Shown here: piece after piece, positions 34,801 through 42,580 of the stretch | How positions within the stretch are numbered: position 1 is the first letter of the stretch | How the letters are laid out: every line of letters starts with the position of its first letter | Source of the DNA: Marthasterias glacialis | Lineage: Eukaryota; Echinodermata; Asteroidea; Forcipulatida; Asteriidae | Assembly (NCBI GenBank): GCA_911728455.2 | Contig: OU452234.1 | Span: 7,847,531 to 7,911,530, forward strand | Direction of reading: 5' to 3' | DNA length: 64,000 nucleotides | Notes under the pieces: generated by a model | Databases searched by the model: none | What the model was told of the DNA's origin: nothing | Seen by the model: the letters and a program-made list of their open reading frames with translations, nothing else | Translations under genes and position numbers: made by a program

Positions 34801-37800
34801 GAATTACCTTGGCCAACTTGTCATGTCTTCCTTTGTACTCCGTCTGGGCCATCATACTACATTGGCTGACAATATGAAACATTGTCCTTAGAGAATGATT
34901 TTGTGCCGCAGTAATCAAGCTCTTGGTTTCCTTTTTCAGTTCTCTGCTCATTAACCAATTCCAGGACTTGGAGCTCGCCACTTCTTCTGTACATCTCAAC
35001 AACCGGCCATGAAGGAGCTTTTCCTCCAATCTTGGTGTCTTTCCTCTTTCCTTTCTCTCTTGTACTCCTTCGACCCCTCTTTGTCAGCCTTCGTGTACTT
35101 TCATGCAACTTTCAACAAGTTCTCCTTGGAGCTCCTAATATGACGATGCAAGCTGTTTCGCTCGATGGTGATACTGTCTGCTATTCTTAGAAACCGGAAG
35201 ATAGAGTCTGCTGACATTTGCCCGCAGATGTAATATGCCATGCATGGTCATCAGCTTTCTTGTCCTCCTGTCAGTGACATCTAGATCTTCCTTAGTCCAC
35301 TCAACAATACCTGCACTGTACCTCATCAAAGACACGGACCATGTTTTAATTGCCTTAACCTTGTTTCCCCTGTTCACAATTTGGACTTCCAACATTTCTT
35401 TATACCCTCCTGATGTATTCTGCCCTCAACCTTACCTTTGATTCTTTGTGAGGGACATGACTGATTCTAGTATATATAAATCAAGATACTGATAACTTTG
35501 CTCCTCATCTGTGTGCCATCTGGCAGAGCAATGCCATCAGAATGTACCCTCTTTTCCATCTACATGGTCATTGAAGCACATTTCTCAAGACCGAAATGCA
35601 TCCTGGTGTCTTTGCTGAAAATCCTGACGGTTTGAACCAAAGAATCAACAAAGAATCAATCTGAGCCTCATTCTTTGCAAACGACTTCAAATCATCCATA
35701 AAAGCAGATGGTTGATCTGACATCCGTCCTCCTTCATTGCATAACCAGCTCTCACCTTCTGCAGAACCATCGACAGGGGCATCAATGCCAGAACAAGAAG
35801 CAGCAGAGCCAGAGAGTCACCCTGGAAAATACCTCTTCTTATGCATACCTTGCCTAGAATACTGTAGTTGGCTATCAGATTCGTTCGTCACGTCTTCATG
35901 CTCTCTCTCCCAATATGTTTTGCTGCATTGGCCACTCTTACCATATCCAAACATTCCATTATCCATCATTTGTCATATGTGTGTGATACCATGTTGTACG
36001 CTTTCTTGAAATCAATACATGTCATTGCCAAGTTAGTCTTTCTGCTCCTGCAGTCCTTCAGCAAAGCTTTATTGACAACAATTATGTCTTAGTTGATAAG
36101 CTGGTCATGCGTATGGTGTTAGAGGTTTACAATGTTAACCTTTCTTGACATTCTTCGTGATCAGAACCGTTCCTGTCTCAGTCATCCAGGTGGGGAACTT
36201 TACCATGTACCAGACTGTCTTGCAGTTGTAGGGCCATTCACTCATGCAAACTACGGAAGTTCTTCAACCTGTACCCATGCACGTGGTCCGGACCTGGGGC
36301 TTTCCAATTTGGCATTTGCCTTACGTGTCTTTTTACCATGTCTGCGTCTGTCTGGAATCCTTATTGCTGTTGTATTCCTCTCAATTCATCTTTTCCATCC
36401 ATTAGCCATTTAGCTTGCCAATTGTGCTGAACTGGTTGGTCCCAAATGCCACCCCAGATAGTTCTTGCCTTCATCAGGCTTGGACCTGCTAGTGTGGTGT
36501 CATGCTTTCCGTCCAATTCCTTAAGCAGCTGGCGCTGATTGGTGTTAAATAGCTCTTTTTTGGTGAAACTTCTTCACCCTGTCATCTTGCCTCTCCTCTT
36601 TTGCAGCCTTAGCCGTAACCTTTGCTTGATCTCCTCTATGACAACACTCACCCCCTTACCTTTCACATTGTACTTTGTCATGATTGTATTCCTCAAGTCT
36701 GAACCTTTTATTAAACCCTTATTCATTTGTTCTATTCTACTGAGATTTCTACCTAATTCTTTAATTTGACTGTCGACGTTTCCGCCACTGTGTACTGTTT
36801 TCATGTTCTGAACTTGAAGCCTTCACACCTAACTTTTCTCCTACTACAACTGCCCCTGCAAAAATAAGACGGTTAGTTTCCAAGAGATTTTTAGTACTTA
36901 CCGACCCAAGGACTCTACATATCGCGGCTGACATTTCTGTCAGCCTTTTCCTTGGGACCCGGCGCAAAGCTGGGGTACTTCACCAGTTTGCCCCTTTAGC
37001 TGCTTCATCACCTCTTGAATCCTGATCTTAGTCTGCACCTCCTCCTCTGTAAGCTCTACACCCTCCTCCCCGTCTATGCGATCATCATCCTGACCGTCTT
37101 TGCAATTCTGGCTGATCAGACCTCACCTCATATTCACTCTGCGAGTTACAAACCCGGCCAAAATGCTTGGGCCACTGTGACAGAAAATAATAATACTCTC
37201 CCCCGTCCCCAGCTCAATGTTGGTAATCCCAACTGGAGTGCGGACTGCGCTATGAGGGCCAACATTGATTGGGGGCTGGGGAGAGGCCCAACAAGATATG
37301 ACCATGATTATAGCAGCAGCCACATCCTCTGGTCCATGGTGGTTAACACTCTCCCTTCTATCACTTTCAGCTTTTACTATCCTTCTCATCTCCTCAATTT
37401 CCACGTTTGTTAACCACCGGTTCCATTTGATAGTATTTATATGGTCTGCAAGACGCTGCTCACTGATCTCAAACATTCCTTTATCTTGTCATAGGCTAAT
37501 CGTTCTCCTGTATCCTCTCTGTAACATTCCATCACTATTTTGTTTCTCGTTCCTACTCCATTTTCCCCTGGTTGCAACACGAATCCTGTTGTGGGCAGTT
37601 TGGATACGATCTGGTGGTACCTGCTCAGGACCAACCAGATCGGGTGAAGGACTTCCTCTCTGGGAGTTAGTCATGACTATTTCACCGTTGACATGATGCT
37701 CCATAGCACTTGTCATTAAAGTCTCAAAATTGTGAGAAAGTTTGTAGTTTTAGGGAAAATTACATACAGCAACGCTGTAGAATATTCAACCCTACGCTGG

Positions 37801-40800
37801 TTGTAATCGAGGTGTTCCAAAGGATGCAGATGATGCAAGCGTCCATTCACCGATACAATGTACACTGTGTAGTCTACGTTGAACAAAGTTTTTTGAATAA
37901 GGAAACATACAACACTTTTCCACCAAAAATAGTCGTCTTCAAAAATTACCAAGTAGCACCAACAAGGAGTTAACTTTTGGTGTAAAATAAATGGCAGGAA
38001 ACACTAGATTTATCTTCTATCGAATCGAGAGCCGATCTAAAGCAGCACTCGTTAAGTTGTCTCATCACACCAGAGAGAAATAATAAAGTTAATATTATTA
38101 TTATTATCATTATTGGTGGTGGTGGCGGCTGCTGCTGCTGCTGATGCTGTTGTTGTTGTTATGGGCAACTAATACTTACTAGTGAAACACTAAAAATGGC
38201 CAGCACTTGTAACTTAAATCAATTGACACAGTATGTACATGTACATATAAGTACATAAAATTTACATAGCAAGGATCAAACTATTCTGCAGGGTGTACAC
38301 AACGTACGGTATGTAAGATTGAAAATATAATTTGTAATGGGATGAAATTGCAGGCCCCCATTTTTTTTGTTTACTCCTAGTTTACCTATATCCAGCTCGG
38401 ACTAGGGCGAGTCTAGGAGTGGGTGGTTGACTGGTGTGTAGTGAGTGGGTGATTGGTACAATGTAGAAGGCTATGCAACCAATCACAGCGCATTGAGGAA
38501 GGGTTGTCCAGAGGTCAGTGACCATGCCAAAGAAAGTGTTTGGACACTTGGCCACTGGACTCCGACAGAGGAAATTTGTGAGAATGAACCCTCCATGTTT
38601 CTTGAGTTTATGCAATTTGCCTCTGTCAGATATCTGCATTGGATTGTGCCAACCCATCTTAAAGAAACGTCACCAAATTCATTTATATGTTCATCCCCTG
38701 TCCTGCTCTAGGCGGATTCAAGTAAAAAAGAACAGCAGGACAGCGTATTTCTTCATAACTTCTTCACATTTGTATTGGAAACAGTTTCCTGTCCCCTGAT
38801 CAAGGACAAGGAGCTGTTTTCACATCCCTTCCAGTCCCCATCATTTTCAATATTTCTCCAAGCTTATTTCTTCAAATCCTGAAAGAAATTGTTTTATTGT
38901 CATCGTTACCATCGTTCGTCCAAAGTCCAGCCAATACAGATTGGCCATTCATTTATTCATTTATCCTTATTAATTATTTTATTTGAATTGTATTAAATTT
39001 ACTTGTGTTTAGCTGTCGAGTATTGCCAGTTTTATTTTTTAGTTAAATTTCATTTTAAGCTCAGATTAATACATTTATAGATGCACATTTCAATCGCCCT
39101 CCCTTCAAAGTAGTCGGAAAAAGTAATAAACCAATCTAATATTTACAAGAAAAAAATCTTCTTCTTCTTCTCCCCAAAGGTTGTCCGGTTTCAAAATCAC
39201 ACTTCCGAAGGTCATACAACCTTGAAACTTCATACAACCTTGAAACTTCATACATAGGTAGCGTATGGCAAGGAGACGAAACCGTTGTTGTGATGTCATG
39301 ATGACGTCATCAGGTGTCGAATTACATTAAATCAAAGTTTATTATTTCAAAAAATCATAACTCCTGAAGTACACAATGGATTTTTACAATCTATACATCA
39401 TCGGAAAGGTCATGCAAAACTGCGTAAACGACCCATAGACAATACCCCAATTTGTCCTTGTCTTCTGGTTAAAACCGGAAGTTGAAAATTTTTGAAATTT
39501 TCAAAAATTCATATTTTAAGAAGTACTTATCACATGATCACAAATCTTACATCAGATTGTAGAGAATTGAGCCTTCTCAAACTTTTGCATTGAGGTGACA
39601 CCATTTTGACCTTTACTTTCCGTTCAAACCGGACGTTTAACGCAAATCGATTGTCCATGTGTGTTCAAGCGTGTCCCACATTGCTGTCCTTGTGTGTGCG
39701 TGGCTGTGTAACATTGATGCCCCATTGCTATGCACATTAACCACGCGTTGTTCTTAGTCTCTTTTCAAGGTGCACACTCCATGCTTTGTTAGTCTTTAAT
39801 ACAGGGCTTTTTTAAACCTTTATAAATCAACAAAAAATCAACCATTTAGGATATGAACTTAATTCTTTTTGACAAATGTCAAGATAAGGGAGGGTCTTTC
39901 TTTTTGACACATTAAGTGACCTCTGTGACATCTACTTCCGGTCAAACCGGAAGTAGCTCTTTATTTAAAAATGCTAAGAGCTAGGAACATGATTCTTTCA
40001 CCAAATACCAAGGTTAGGAAAGGTCATTCTCTTTTGCACATTGGGTGACCTCTGTGACCTCTACTTCCGGTCAAACCGGAAGTAGCTCCTCATGTAAGAG
40101 TGGTTAGAGTTAGGAACATGATTGTTTCGAGAAATATCAAGGTTAGGGAAGGTCTTTCTTTGTGAAACATAAAGTGACCTTTGTGACCACTACTTCTGGT
40201 CAAACTGGAAGTAGCTCCTCATTTAAAAATGGTAAGAGCTAGGAACATGATTCTTTCACCAAATACCACGGTGAGGGAAGGTGCTTCTCTGCTACAAATT
40301 AAATATTATAGTTTAAAGCACAATTTCACGTTTTATGATCATATATTTAGATACTTTAGTTGCTACATCAAATAACAACTTTAAGTACCATAATCAATAC
40401 CTTGTTTTTGTGATGTCACAAAAACCTATGTCTAGTTATTACTATTATTATTATTATGGGCAACTAATTCTTACTAATAAAAAACTAAAAATGGATGACA
40501 CTTGTTACTTACAAGCAATTTCTTACACAATATACATGTAACTTAAAATTTATGTAACAAGGATCAAACTGTTCTGCATTTTTAAGGTGGCTGTGTTGTC
40601 ATGATTATATCACACCTGTGGCTACATGTGCATGGAAAGATGAACTGTCACCCAGATACTGCACACAAGCACACTTGCGCTCAAACTGTGATGTGACCGC
40701 CAGCGCACGTGTGCGTAGTGACTGGGTTATTCCAATGACTGCTATAATCATGACGATACGGCCCCCTTAACCAGTAGGTGCCGGATGCTGTGTATCAACA

Positions 40801-41353
40801 CAAGTATTTTCTGAGCCAGTAAACGGGCCAAGTTAAAACATGCCATTGTGTAAAATCGGAATACCGGAACAAAGGTTGCCGGGACATTACTGAGCATGCA
40901 CAGAGCACGCACATGCCGTCTAACACTTCGTTTCACCCACACGCATCCTCAAGACTCAAGGATTAGTCCACCTTCCAGTAGGGGGGTCAAAACTACTAGA
41001 CAACTTAGTGAAGGAGACCTGTTGAATAATTTGGTGATGTAAAAAAAAGAAAAAAAGGGGGGGATATTTGGTACTAAATGAGGGGCCTCATTTACACAAG
41101 TATATTGAGAAAAAACGAAAGCTGGAAGAGGAAAGATAAAGTAACTCTTTCGATATCTTCCTTACATGCAAGCGCCCCTTACCTTTGTTGAATTGTCTCA
41201 TTTCTATTTTTGATGACAGGTGCAATTTTGAAAGGTGACCAATTGATGATGGTTGATGGGAAGAGTATGGTGGATGTCTCTTTAAAGTCTGCTCAAGATA
41301 TCTTGAAAGAGGCAATGACTAACATGGATGTGAGCTTTGATTTCTACTCATAA
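13759..41353 (+). CDS. USH1C: Harmonin (USH1C) orthologue, 13 coding exons
   Basis: Scaffold protein; in vertebrates it links cadherin-23/protocadherins, SANS and myosins in stereocilia and brush-border microvilli. Joining 13759-13800, 17937-18004, 20464-20607, 21864-22005, 22539-22647, 24300-24385, 25697-25870, 26734-26850, 30939-30991, 31796-31970, 32585-32731, 33472-33628 and 41220-41353 gives 1548 nt in one frame (515 residues; human isoform a is about 550). Residues 1-84 form the harmonin-homology domain (RLVLFDQVRPFI); PDZ1 is about 86-169 (loop SLGFS), PDZ2 about 212-291 (loop KLGCG), PDZ3 about 433-513 (VVSEIYADGAAEQSG). The sequence after PDZ1, VRCVGMLPEK...ITW, matches human VRHIGLIPVK...LTW. 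No coiled coil is visible between PDZ2 and PDZ3; that linker is Ser/Pro/Gln-rich. Intron 12 appears to be GC-AG. Confidence 0.88.
14545..14632. mobile_element. Palindromic MITE P1 in USH1C intron 1
   Basis: TAGACCCAGTAAC...GTTACTGGGTCTA. The flanks ATGTTGATG (14536-14544) and ATTTTGATG (14633-14641) are a 9 bp target duplication with one mismatch. Confidence 0.75.
14787..14884. mobile_element. Foldback element in USH1C intron 1
   Basis: TGGATCCAACAACGCC and GGCGTTGTTGGATCCA are the outer arms; ACACTTGGACATGATC and GATCATGTCCAAATAC continue inward around a ~16 bp loop. Confidence 0.75.
15169..15637. mobile_element. MITE with TTAAAGG ends in USH1C intron 1
   Basis: TTAAAGGGCCCATGAA at the left, TTCATGGACCTTTAA at the right, 469 bp. 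No coding. Confidence 0.65.
15638..17340. other. USH1C intron 1, unassigned
   Basis: AT-rich intronic sequence; no exon or repeat boundary recognised. Confidence 0.4.
17464..17511. repeat. 48 bp near-perfect palindrome
   Basis: Centred at 17487/17488. Outer GTATGTAGTAAT / ATTACTACATAC, centre TACACGTACGTGTA. Sits inside a longer degenerate foldback region (about 17360-17520). Confidence 0.75.
17693..17850. repeat. Foldback element before USH1C exon 2
   Basis: AATAAAAGAGTAC and CTCAGTCTTAAACAGCCG at the left pair with CGACCGATTAAGACCTCAG and ACTCTTTTATT at the right, around a centre rich in GGTCC/GACC. Confidence 0.65.
17937..18004 (+). CDS. USH1C: USH1C exon 2
   Basis: Acceptor TTTTAACAG, donor AC|GTGAGT, 68 nt. 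Encodes IKQLIEAESERDLLYKYL, matching the first helices of the harmonin N-domain (human VDFLIENDAEKDYLYDVL). Confidence 0.88.
18455..18840 (+). mobile_element. Tyrosine-recombinase fossil (DIRS- or Crypton-like)
   Basis: The translation contains MRVFIPQSKTDVFRDG and LSYMRCRELFLDAVK, the beta-sheet and C-terminal helix pattern of tyrosine recombinases carried by DIRS-type and Crypton-type elements. It is a short, broken fragment inside USH1C intron 2; the rest of the element is absent. Which of the two families it came from cannot be told from this piece. Confidence 0.6.
19150..19340 (-). mobile_element. tRNA-derived SINE, minus orientation
   Basis: The minus strand has GTGTCATGGTCAAGCGGT (A box) and GGGTTCGAATTTCA (B box), then a body with CTGTCCTTGAATAACAC. 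Same general class as the SINE at 10538. Confidence 0.65.
20005..20225 (-). mobile_element. CACCGATG-family SINE copy
   Basis: Contains GATGTTAATATTTGCATCGG, the ACTGTATACTCAGT core, a degenerate B box (GGGTTCAAATCC on minus) and ACATCGGTGT. Truncated relative to the 23 kb copies. Confidence 0.55.
20464..20607 (+). CDS. USH1C: USH1C exon 3
   Basis: Acceptor TGTTTTATAG, donor CTAG|GTAATT, 144 nt. Encodes VSKFVDCLGSVVSHPHRLVL and FDQVRPFIQPS, the core of the N-terminal domain. The phase joins exon 2 directly, skipping the transposon-derived frame at 18.5 kb. Confidence 0.9.
20790..21441 (+). mobile_element. MITE family A, copy 4, internally deleted
   Basis: Full ends AATAGACCGATTGCGCGAC and GCGCAATCGGTCTATT, but only 652 bp: the left CACGTG/CRE segment present in other copies is missing. 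Lies in USH1C intron 3. Confidence 0.85.
21864..22005 (+). CDS. USH1C: USH1C exon 4 (PDZ1, first half)
   Basis: Acceptor TCTTATTACAG, donor CTCAAG|GTATGG. Encodes KKLRTIHFDRQGSESLGFSL, RGGVEFDVGLFVSKV; SLGFS is the carboxylate-binding loop. Confidence 0.92.
22539..22647 (+). CDS. USH1C: USH1C exon 5 (PDZ1, second half)
   Basis: Encodes VGDEIVRVNGYNIKRATHSE through LKVR, ending at AGAT|GTTAGT (phase 1). The donor is weak but the next exon joins in phase and continues the family alignment. Confidence 0.9.
23133..23545 (-). repeat. Tandem pair of CACCGATG-family SINE units
   Basis: Two head-to-tail units of about 240 bp (second incomplete). Each has ACACCGATGTGTGATAAGC, then ACTGTATA(C/A)TCAGTGC, GTCCTGTGGAAAAAAA, and a minus-strand B box and A box. 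USH1C intron 5. Confidence 0.75.
23556..23920 (+). repeat. Interspersed repeat R, copy 1
   Basis: Shares TTTTGGCTCAATGGAGGTAA and CCATGGTT..GGTTTAGTACCAATCC with an inverted copy at 33715-34225; a diverged copy is at 54715-54960. Contains splice-like ATTCCAG and GGAG|GTAAGTC. Confidence 0.65.
24300..24385 (+). CDS. USH1C: USH1C exon 6 (linker PDZ1-PDZ2)
   Basis: Acceptor TTTGATAG, donor CTCAG|GTATAC. Read in the frame set by exon 5 it gives CVGMLPEKTERSDQITWRLV, matching human HIGLIPVK...LTWQYV. A different, longer open frame through the same bases is a shadow. Confidence 0.85.
25697..25870 (+). CDS. USH1C: USH1C exon 7 (PDZ2, first half)
   Basis: Acceptor TAATTTGCAG, donor CTTACAG|GTAAGG, 58 codons, phase 0. 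Contains DRKVFVNLQTGKKLGCGIG and EPGIFILTISDGSLAQKMGL. Confidence 0.92.
26734..26850 (+). CDS. USH1C: USH1C exon 8 (PDZ2, second half)
   Basis: Acceptor TTACTCTGTAG, 39 codons. Encodes VGDQILDVNGTNFLNISHDA and ELKSSSQLTISLRSKK (human VLKSSRSLTISI). Donor AAGAAG|GTTAGC. Downstream GTTTTTTCAAAGTACAGGG at 26952 could be a 24 nt in-phase microexon; not included. Confidence 0.9.
26990..28690 (+). mobile_element. LINE copy 1 (rearranged) in USH1C intron 8
   Basis: RT motifs: NIASNYRPITCLPVMYKLLT, EEQKGCKKWSRGTKDQL, RRGIFQGE, then FMDDWKLF and VQTVRIFSDDIG. Near the end come LTDHVIEHRRLDVVVF and LLQKMALLGTARILRKTLD, the typical C-terminus. The N-terminal third is missing, a block after YLGIL is deleted, several frames are shifted, and foreign DNA sits at 27596-28121. 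Clade not assigned. Confidence 0.8.
27596..28121 (+). mobile_element. Retroelement 3' end inserted in LINE copy 1
   Basis: Splits the RT just before FMDD. Pyrimidine-rich, ends GTCAAATAAAGATTAATACT then GATAACAATAGTAATAATG: a polyadenylation signal plus a short-repeat tail, as in LINE 3' UTRs. Comparison with LINE copy 2 shows it is extra sequence. Confidence 0.55.
29473..30845 (+). mobile_element. Ty3/gypsy pol fossil, interrupted by MITE A
   Basis: Two colinear pieces (29473-29928 and 30730-30845) carry an integrase zinc-binding region (AHESSMAGSRRLKKTLDQLQ) and part of the integrase core (VDYATRYSEAVALPHIETE). Broken, with no LTRs recognised; only a few hundred bases of pol remain. MITE A copy 5 lies between the pieces, so the fossil predates that insertion. 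In USH1C intron 8. Confidence 0.8.
29929..30729 (-). mobile_element. MITE family A, copy 5 (full, inverted)
   Basis: AATAGACCGATTGCGCGAC at the left and GTCGCGCAATCGGTCTATT at the right, 801 bp, opposite orientation to copies 1-4. Perfect 19 bp terminal repeats make it the best-preserved copy. Confidence 0.9.
30939..30991 (+). CDS. USH1C: USH1C exon 9 (linker)
   Basis: Acceptor TGCTTTTCAG, donor GGCAGG|GTGAGT, 53 nt. Encodes VLDCATLPLEKSKYLLAG. Not conserved with human, but both phases fit exons 8 and 10 and the splice sites are strong. It follows a 4.1 kb intron filled with retroelements. Confidence 0.65.
31796..31970 (+). CDS. USH1C: USH1C exon 10 (disordered linker)
   Basis: Acceptor TTTGGGACAG, donor AAACCG|GTAATA, 175 nt, open only in the frame set by exon 9. 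Ser/Gln/Glu-rich, for example PIPKQSPETGENQSSWEV; predicted disordered. Confidence 0.7.
32585..32731 (+). CDS. USH1C: USH1C exon 11 (linker before PDZ3)
   Basis: Acceptor TTTTTCTTCAG, donor CTCTG|GTATTA, 49 codons. Ends PPPGPWWSKDPYTL; DPYTL followed by FSP in exon 12 matches human DPYSMFTP. Confidence 0.85.
33472..33628 (+). CDS. USH1C: USH1C exon 12 (PDZ3, first half)
   Basis: Acceptor TTTTATTTGCAG. Encodes FSPRVIDGRTL, LQMLIEGGIGSPLGGRIVVS, EIYADGAAEQSG. The reading that keeps the alignment ends at AGAGTG|GCAAGT, a GC donor with otherwise ideal context. A GT four bases earlier would drop one residue from the loop. Confidence 0.85.
33715..34225 (-). repeat. Interspersed repeat R, copy 2 (inverted)
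   Basis: Reverse complement of the 23556-23920 family, extended by ACCACAAGGGAAATTGACTG, which is also found at 57030 and 57358. USH1C intron 12. Confidence 0.65.
34226..34267. repeat. Perfect 42 bp palindrome
   Basis: ACCATGGAGGTAGAAATTAA and its exact complement meet at 34246/34247 with no spacer. Confidence 0.95.
34268..34472 (-). repeat. Interspersed repeat shared with 40767-40975
   Basis: CATCCGGCACCTACTGGTTAA at the right edge is the complement of TTAACCAGTAGGTGCCGGATG at 40767; matches continue inside (GTATCAACAC / GGGTTGATAC). Confidence 0.55.
34640..37716 (-). mobile_element. LINE copy 2, same family as copy 1, antisense in USH1C
   Basis: Read on the minus strand: N-terminal region (FEISEQRLADHINTIKWNRW, LGSVSTKNLLETNRLI), RT with MDDL, then VSLMRYSAGIVEWTKEDLDV, RRTRKLMTMHGILHLRA and AQTEYKGRHDKLAKVIHWDL. 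About 3.1 kb, longer than copy 1, with many stops and frame changes, truncated before the HVIEARRPD block. In USH1C intron 12. Confidence 0.8.
38093..38157. repeat. Compound trinucleotide microsatellite
   Basis: (ATT)n, then (GGT)n, (GCT)n and (GTT)n in succession, immediately before the direct repeat at 38158. Confidence 0.8.
38158..38292 (+). repeat. Direct repeat, partner at 40456-40579
   Basis: ATGGGCAACTAATACTTACT through AGCAAGGATCAAACTATTCTG; the second copy is about 80 percent identical by eye, and both follow (ATT)n. Confidence 0.6.
39180..40435 (+). mobile_element. Helitron-like non-autonomous element, copy H1
   Basis: Right end: a hairpin (GTTTTTGT at 40404, ACAAAAAC at 40418), then CTATGTCTAG and T. 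A hairpin followed by CTRR and an adjacent T is the Helitron 3' signature. Inside are units of about 120 bp, each with ACTTCCGGTCAAACCGGAAG. The 5' end is not defined. No Rep/helicase. Confidence 0.5.
40456..40579 (+). repeat. Direct repeat, partner of 38158-38292
   Basis: ATGGGCAACTAATTCTTACT through AACAAGGATCAAACTGTTCTG. Confidence 0.6.
40582..40770. mobile_element. MITE with TTAA-flanked terminal repeats
   Basis: TTAAGGTGGCTGTGTTGTCA at the left pairs with TGACGATACGGCCCCCTTAA at the right, extended by TGATTATA / TATAATCA. TTAA at both edges fits a piggyBac-type target, but TTAA may be part of the repeat. Confidence 0.65.
40767..40975 (+). repeat. Interspersed repeat shared with 34268-34472
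   Basis: Starts TTAACCAGTAGGTGCCGGAT; inverted relative to the 34 kb copy. Ends just upstream of USH1C exon 13. Confidence 0.55.
41220..41353 (+). CDS. USH1C: USH1C exon 13 (PDZ3, end; stop)
   Basis: Acceptor TTTTTGATGACAG. Encodes AILKGDQLMMVDGKSMVDVS, LKSAQDILKEAMTNMD then VSFDFYS and TAA, matching human GIVKGDEIMAINGK...LQKAW. The protein stops right after the last PDZ strand, without the human C-terminal tail. ATGGAT|GTGAGC inside could act as a donor, but no in-phase partner was found. Confidence 0.85.
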
Positions 41354-42580
41354 TAAGTTTGATTACGTGTACATGTACATGTATGACTCTATGCTTTGAA
41401 GTTCCAAGTCTTACTAGTCATAGGTGGTCAACACAAAAAACAAAAATGGGTCTGTACATTCCAAAGAAGAATGTTTGCATCAGTCAAAGGTTAAATTTAA
41501 TGCCGTTGTGATTAAATATCATCAAAGTTTAGAATGAGCCAAACATTTCCTGTGCAAAAATGTACATGTCCATGTATTGAAATGTGACGTCATTGGAGGC
41601 TTTTTGATTTTAAGAAAATTAGCATCGGAAGGGTATCAAACGCGATGGCATTTTACACTGTTTGAAGATGAGGTAAGACACTTTCATAAGGACACTATCA
41701 ATTGAAAAATGAGTTCTTCACAAAACTGAATTTCAACTTCGAGCCCCTTTCTTATTGACTGCTTCTTACACACAGGGTACTGAGGTAGTGCGACTTATAA
41801 CAGCTATGTCTTCGTTCAGGAATGATGCAGAGATAGTGTGAGTACCGAATCCATTCATTCATATTTCAATCATACATGTATGTCTTCATAAAGGGATGAG
41901 GCAGAGCAAGTATGAAAACTGAATTTATTCGTTCCTACATCTATCATATGTCTACATTCAGGAATGATGCAGAGATAGTGTGAGTATTGAGTCCATCCAT
42001 TCATATTTCAATCATCACATGTATGTCTTCATAAAGGGATGAGGCAGAGCAAGTATGAAGACTGAATTTATTCGTTCCTACATCTATCATATGTCTCCAT
42101 TCAGGAATGATGCAGAGACAGTGTGAGTACTCATTCCATTCTTTCATGTATCAATCATATGTCTTCATACGGGAATGAGGCAAGGAACGTGTGATGTATT
42201 CATCATTCATATATCCATGTCTTCATTCAAGGAATGATGCAAAATTTACATATAGACATAGTGATAAAATACATTAAATTTCAGGAAAAAAACTTTTAGT
42301 ATGATGTTTTCAAACAAATTTTCATCACGTATTTTTTTTATAAAAAAAAAAAATCTTGTTATTATTTGTTTTTTTGCAACAGAACCTTTTTCTAGGTGAC
42401 TTTTATGATCGACTGCAGCAGCTTGGAAGACTTGAGTTATGTTGTAGGTTACATCAAGGCTTCAATCCTAGAGCATGATTGTTTGAATGCACATATACAC
42501 CATTGTGAACAATCAGATGAAATAATCCTGAAAACAGCAACTTTTGTTTAGGTGTGTAAATAAAGAGTATTGTGGGATAC
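41354..42580 (+). other. USH1C 3' flank / 3' UTR with exon-like pieces
   Basis: An AATAAA lies at 42557. Possible exons of unknown origin: up to 41672 (ASEGYQTRWHFTLFEDE|GTAAGA), 41775-41832 (GTEVVRLITAMSSFRNDAEI) and 42386-42478 (after TTTTTTTGCAACAG: NLFLGDFYDRLQQLGRLELC to a stop). Phases can be joined, but no family is recognised. Confidence 0.3.
41800..42250 (+). repeat. Tandem repeat, 71 bp half-units in ~142 bp units
   Basis: TTCAGGAATGATGCAGAGATAG begins units at 41815, 41957, 42100 and (diverged) 42226. Between them a related half-unit (TTCATAAAGGGATGAGGCAG) alternates. Confidence 0.8.

Noticed and set aside
38158-40579. 125 bp direct repeats as LTRs of a retrotransposon
   Set aside because: Both copies are preceded by microsatellites, there is no TG..CA or primer-binding structure, and no coding lies between them; two dispersed repeat copies are simpler.
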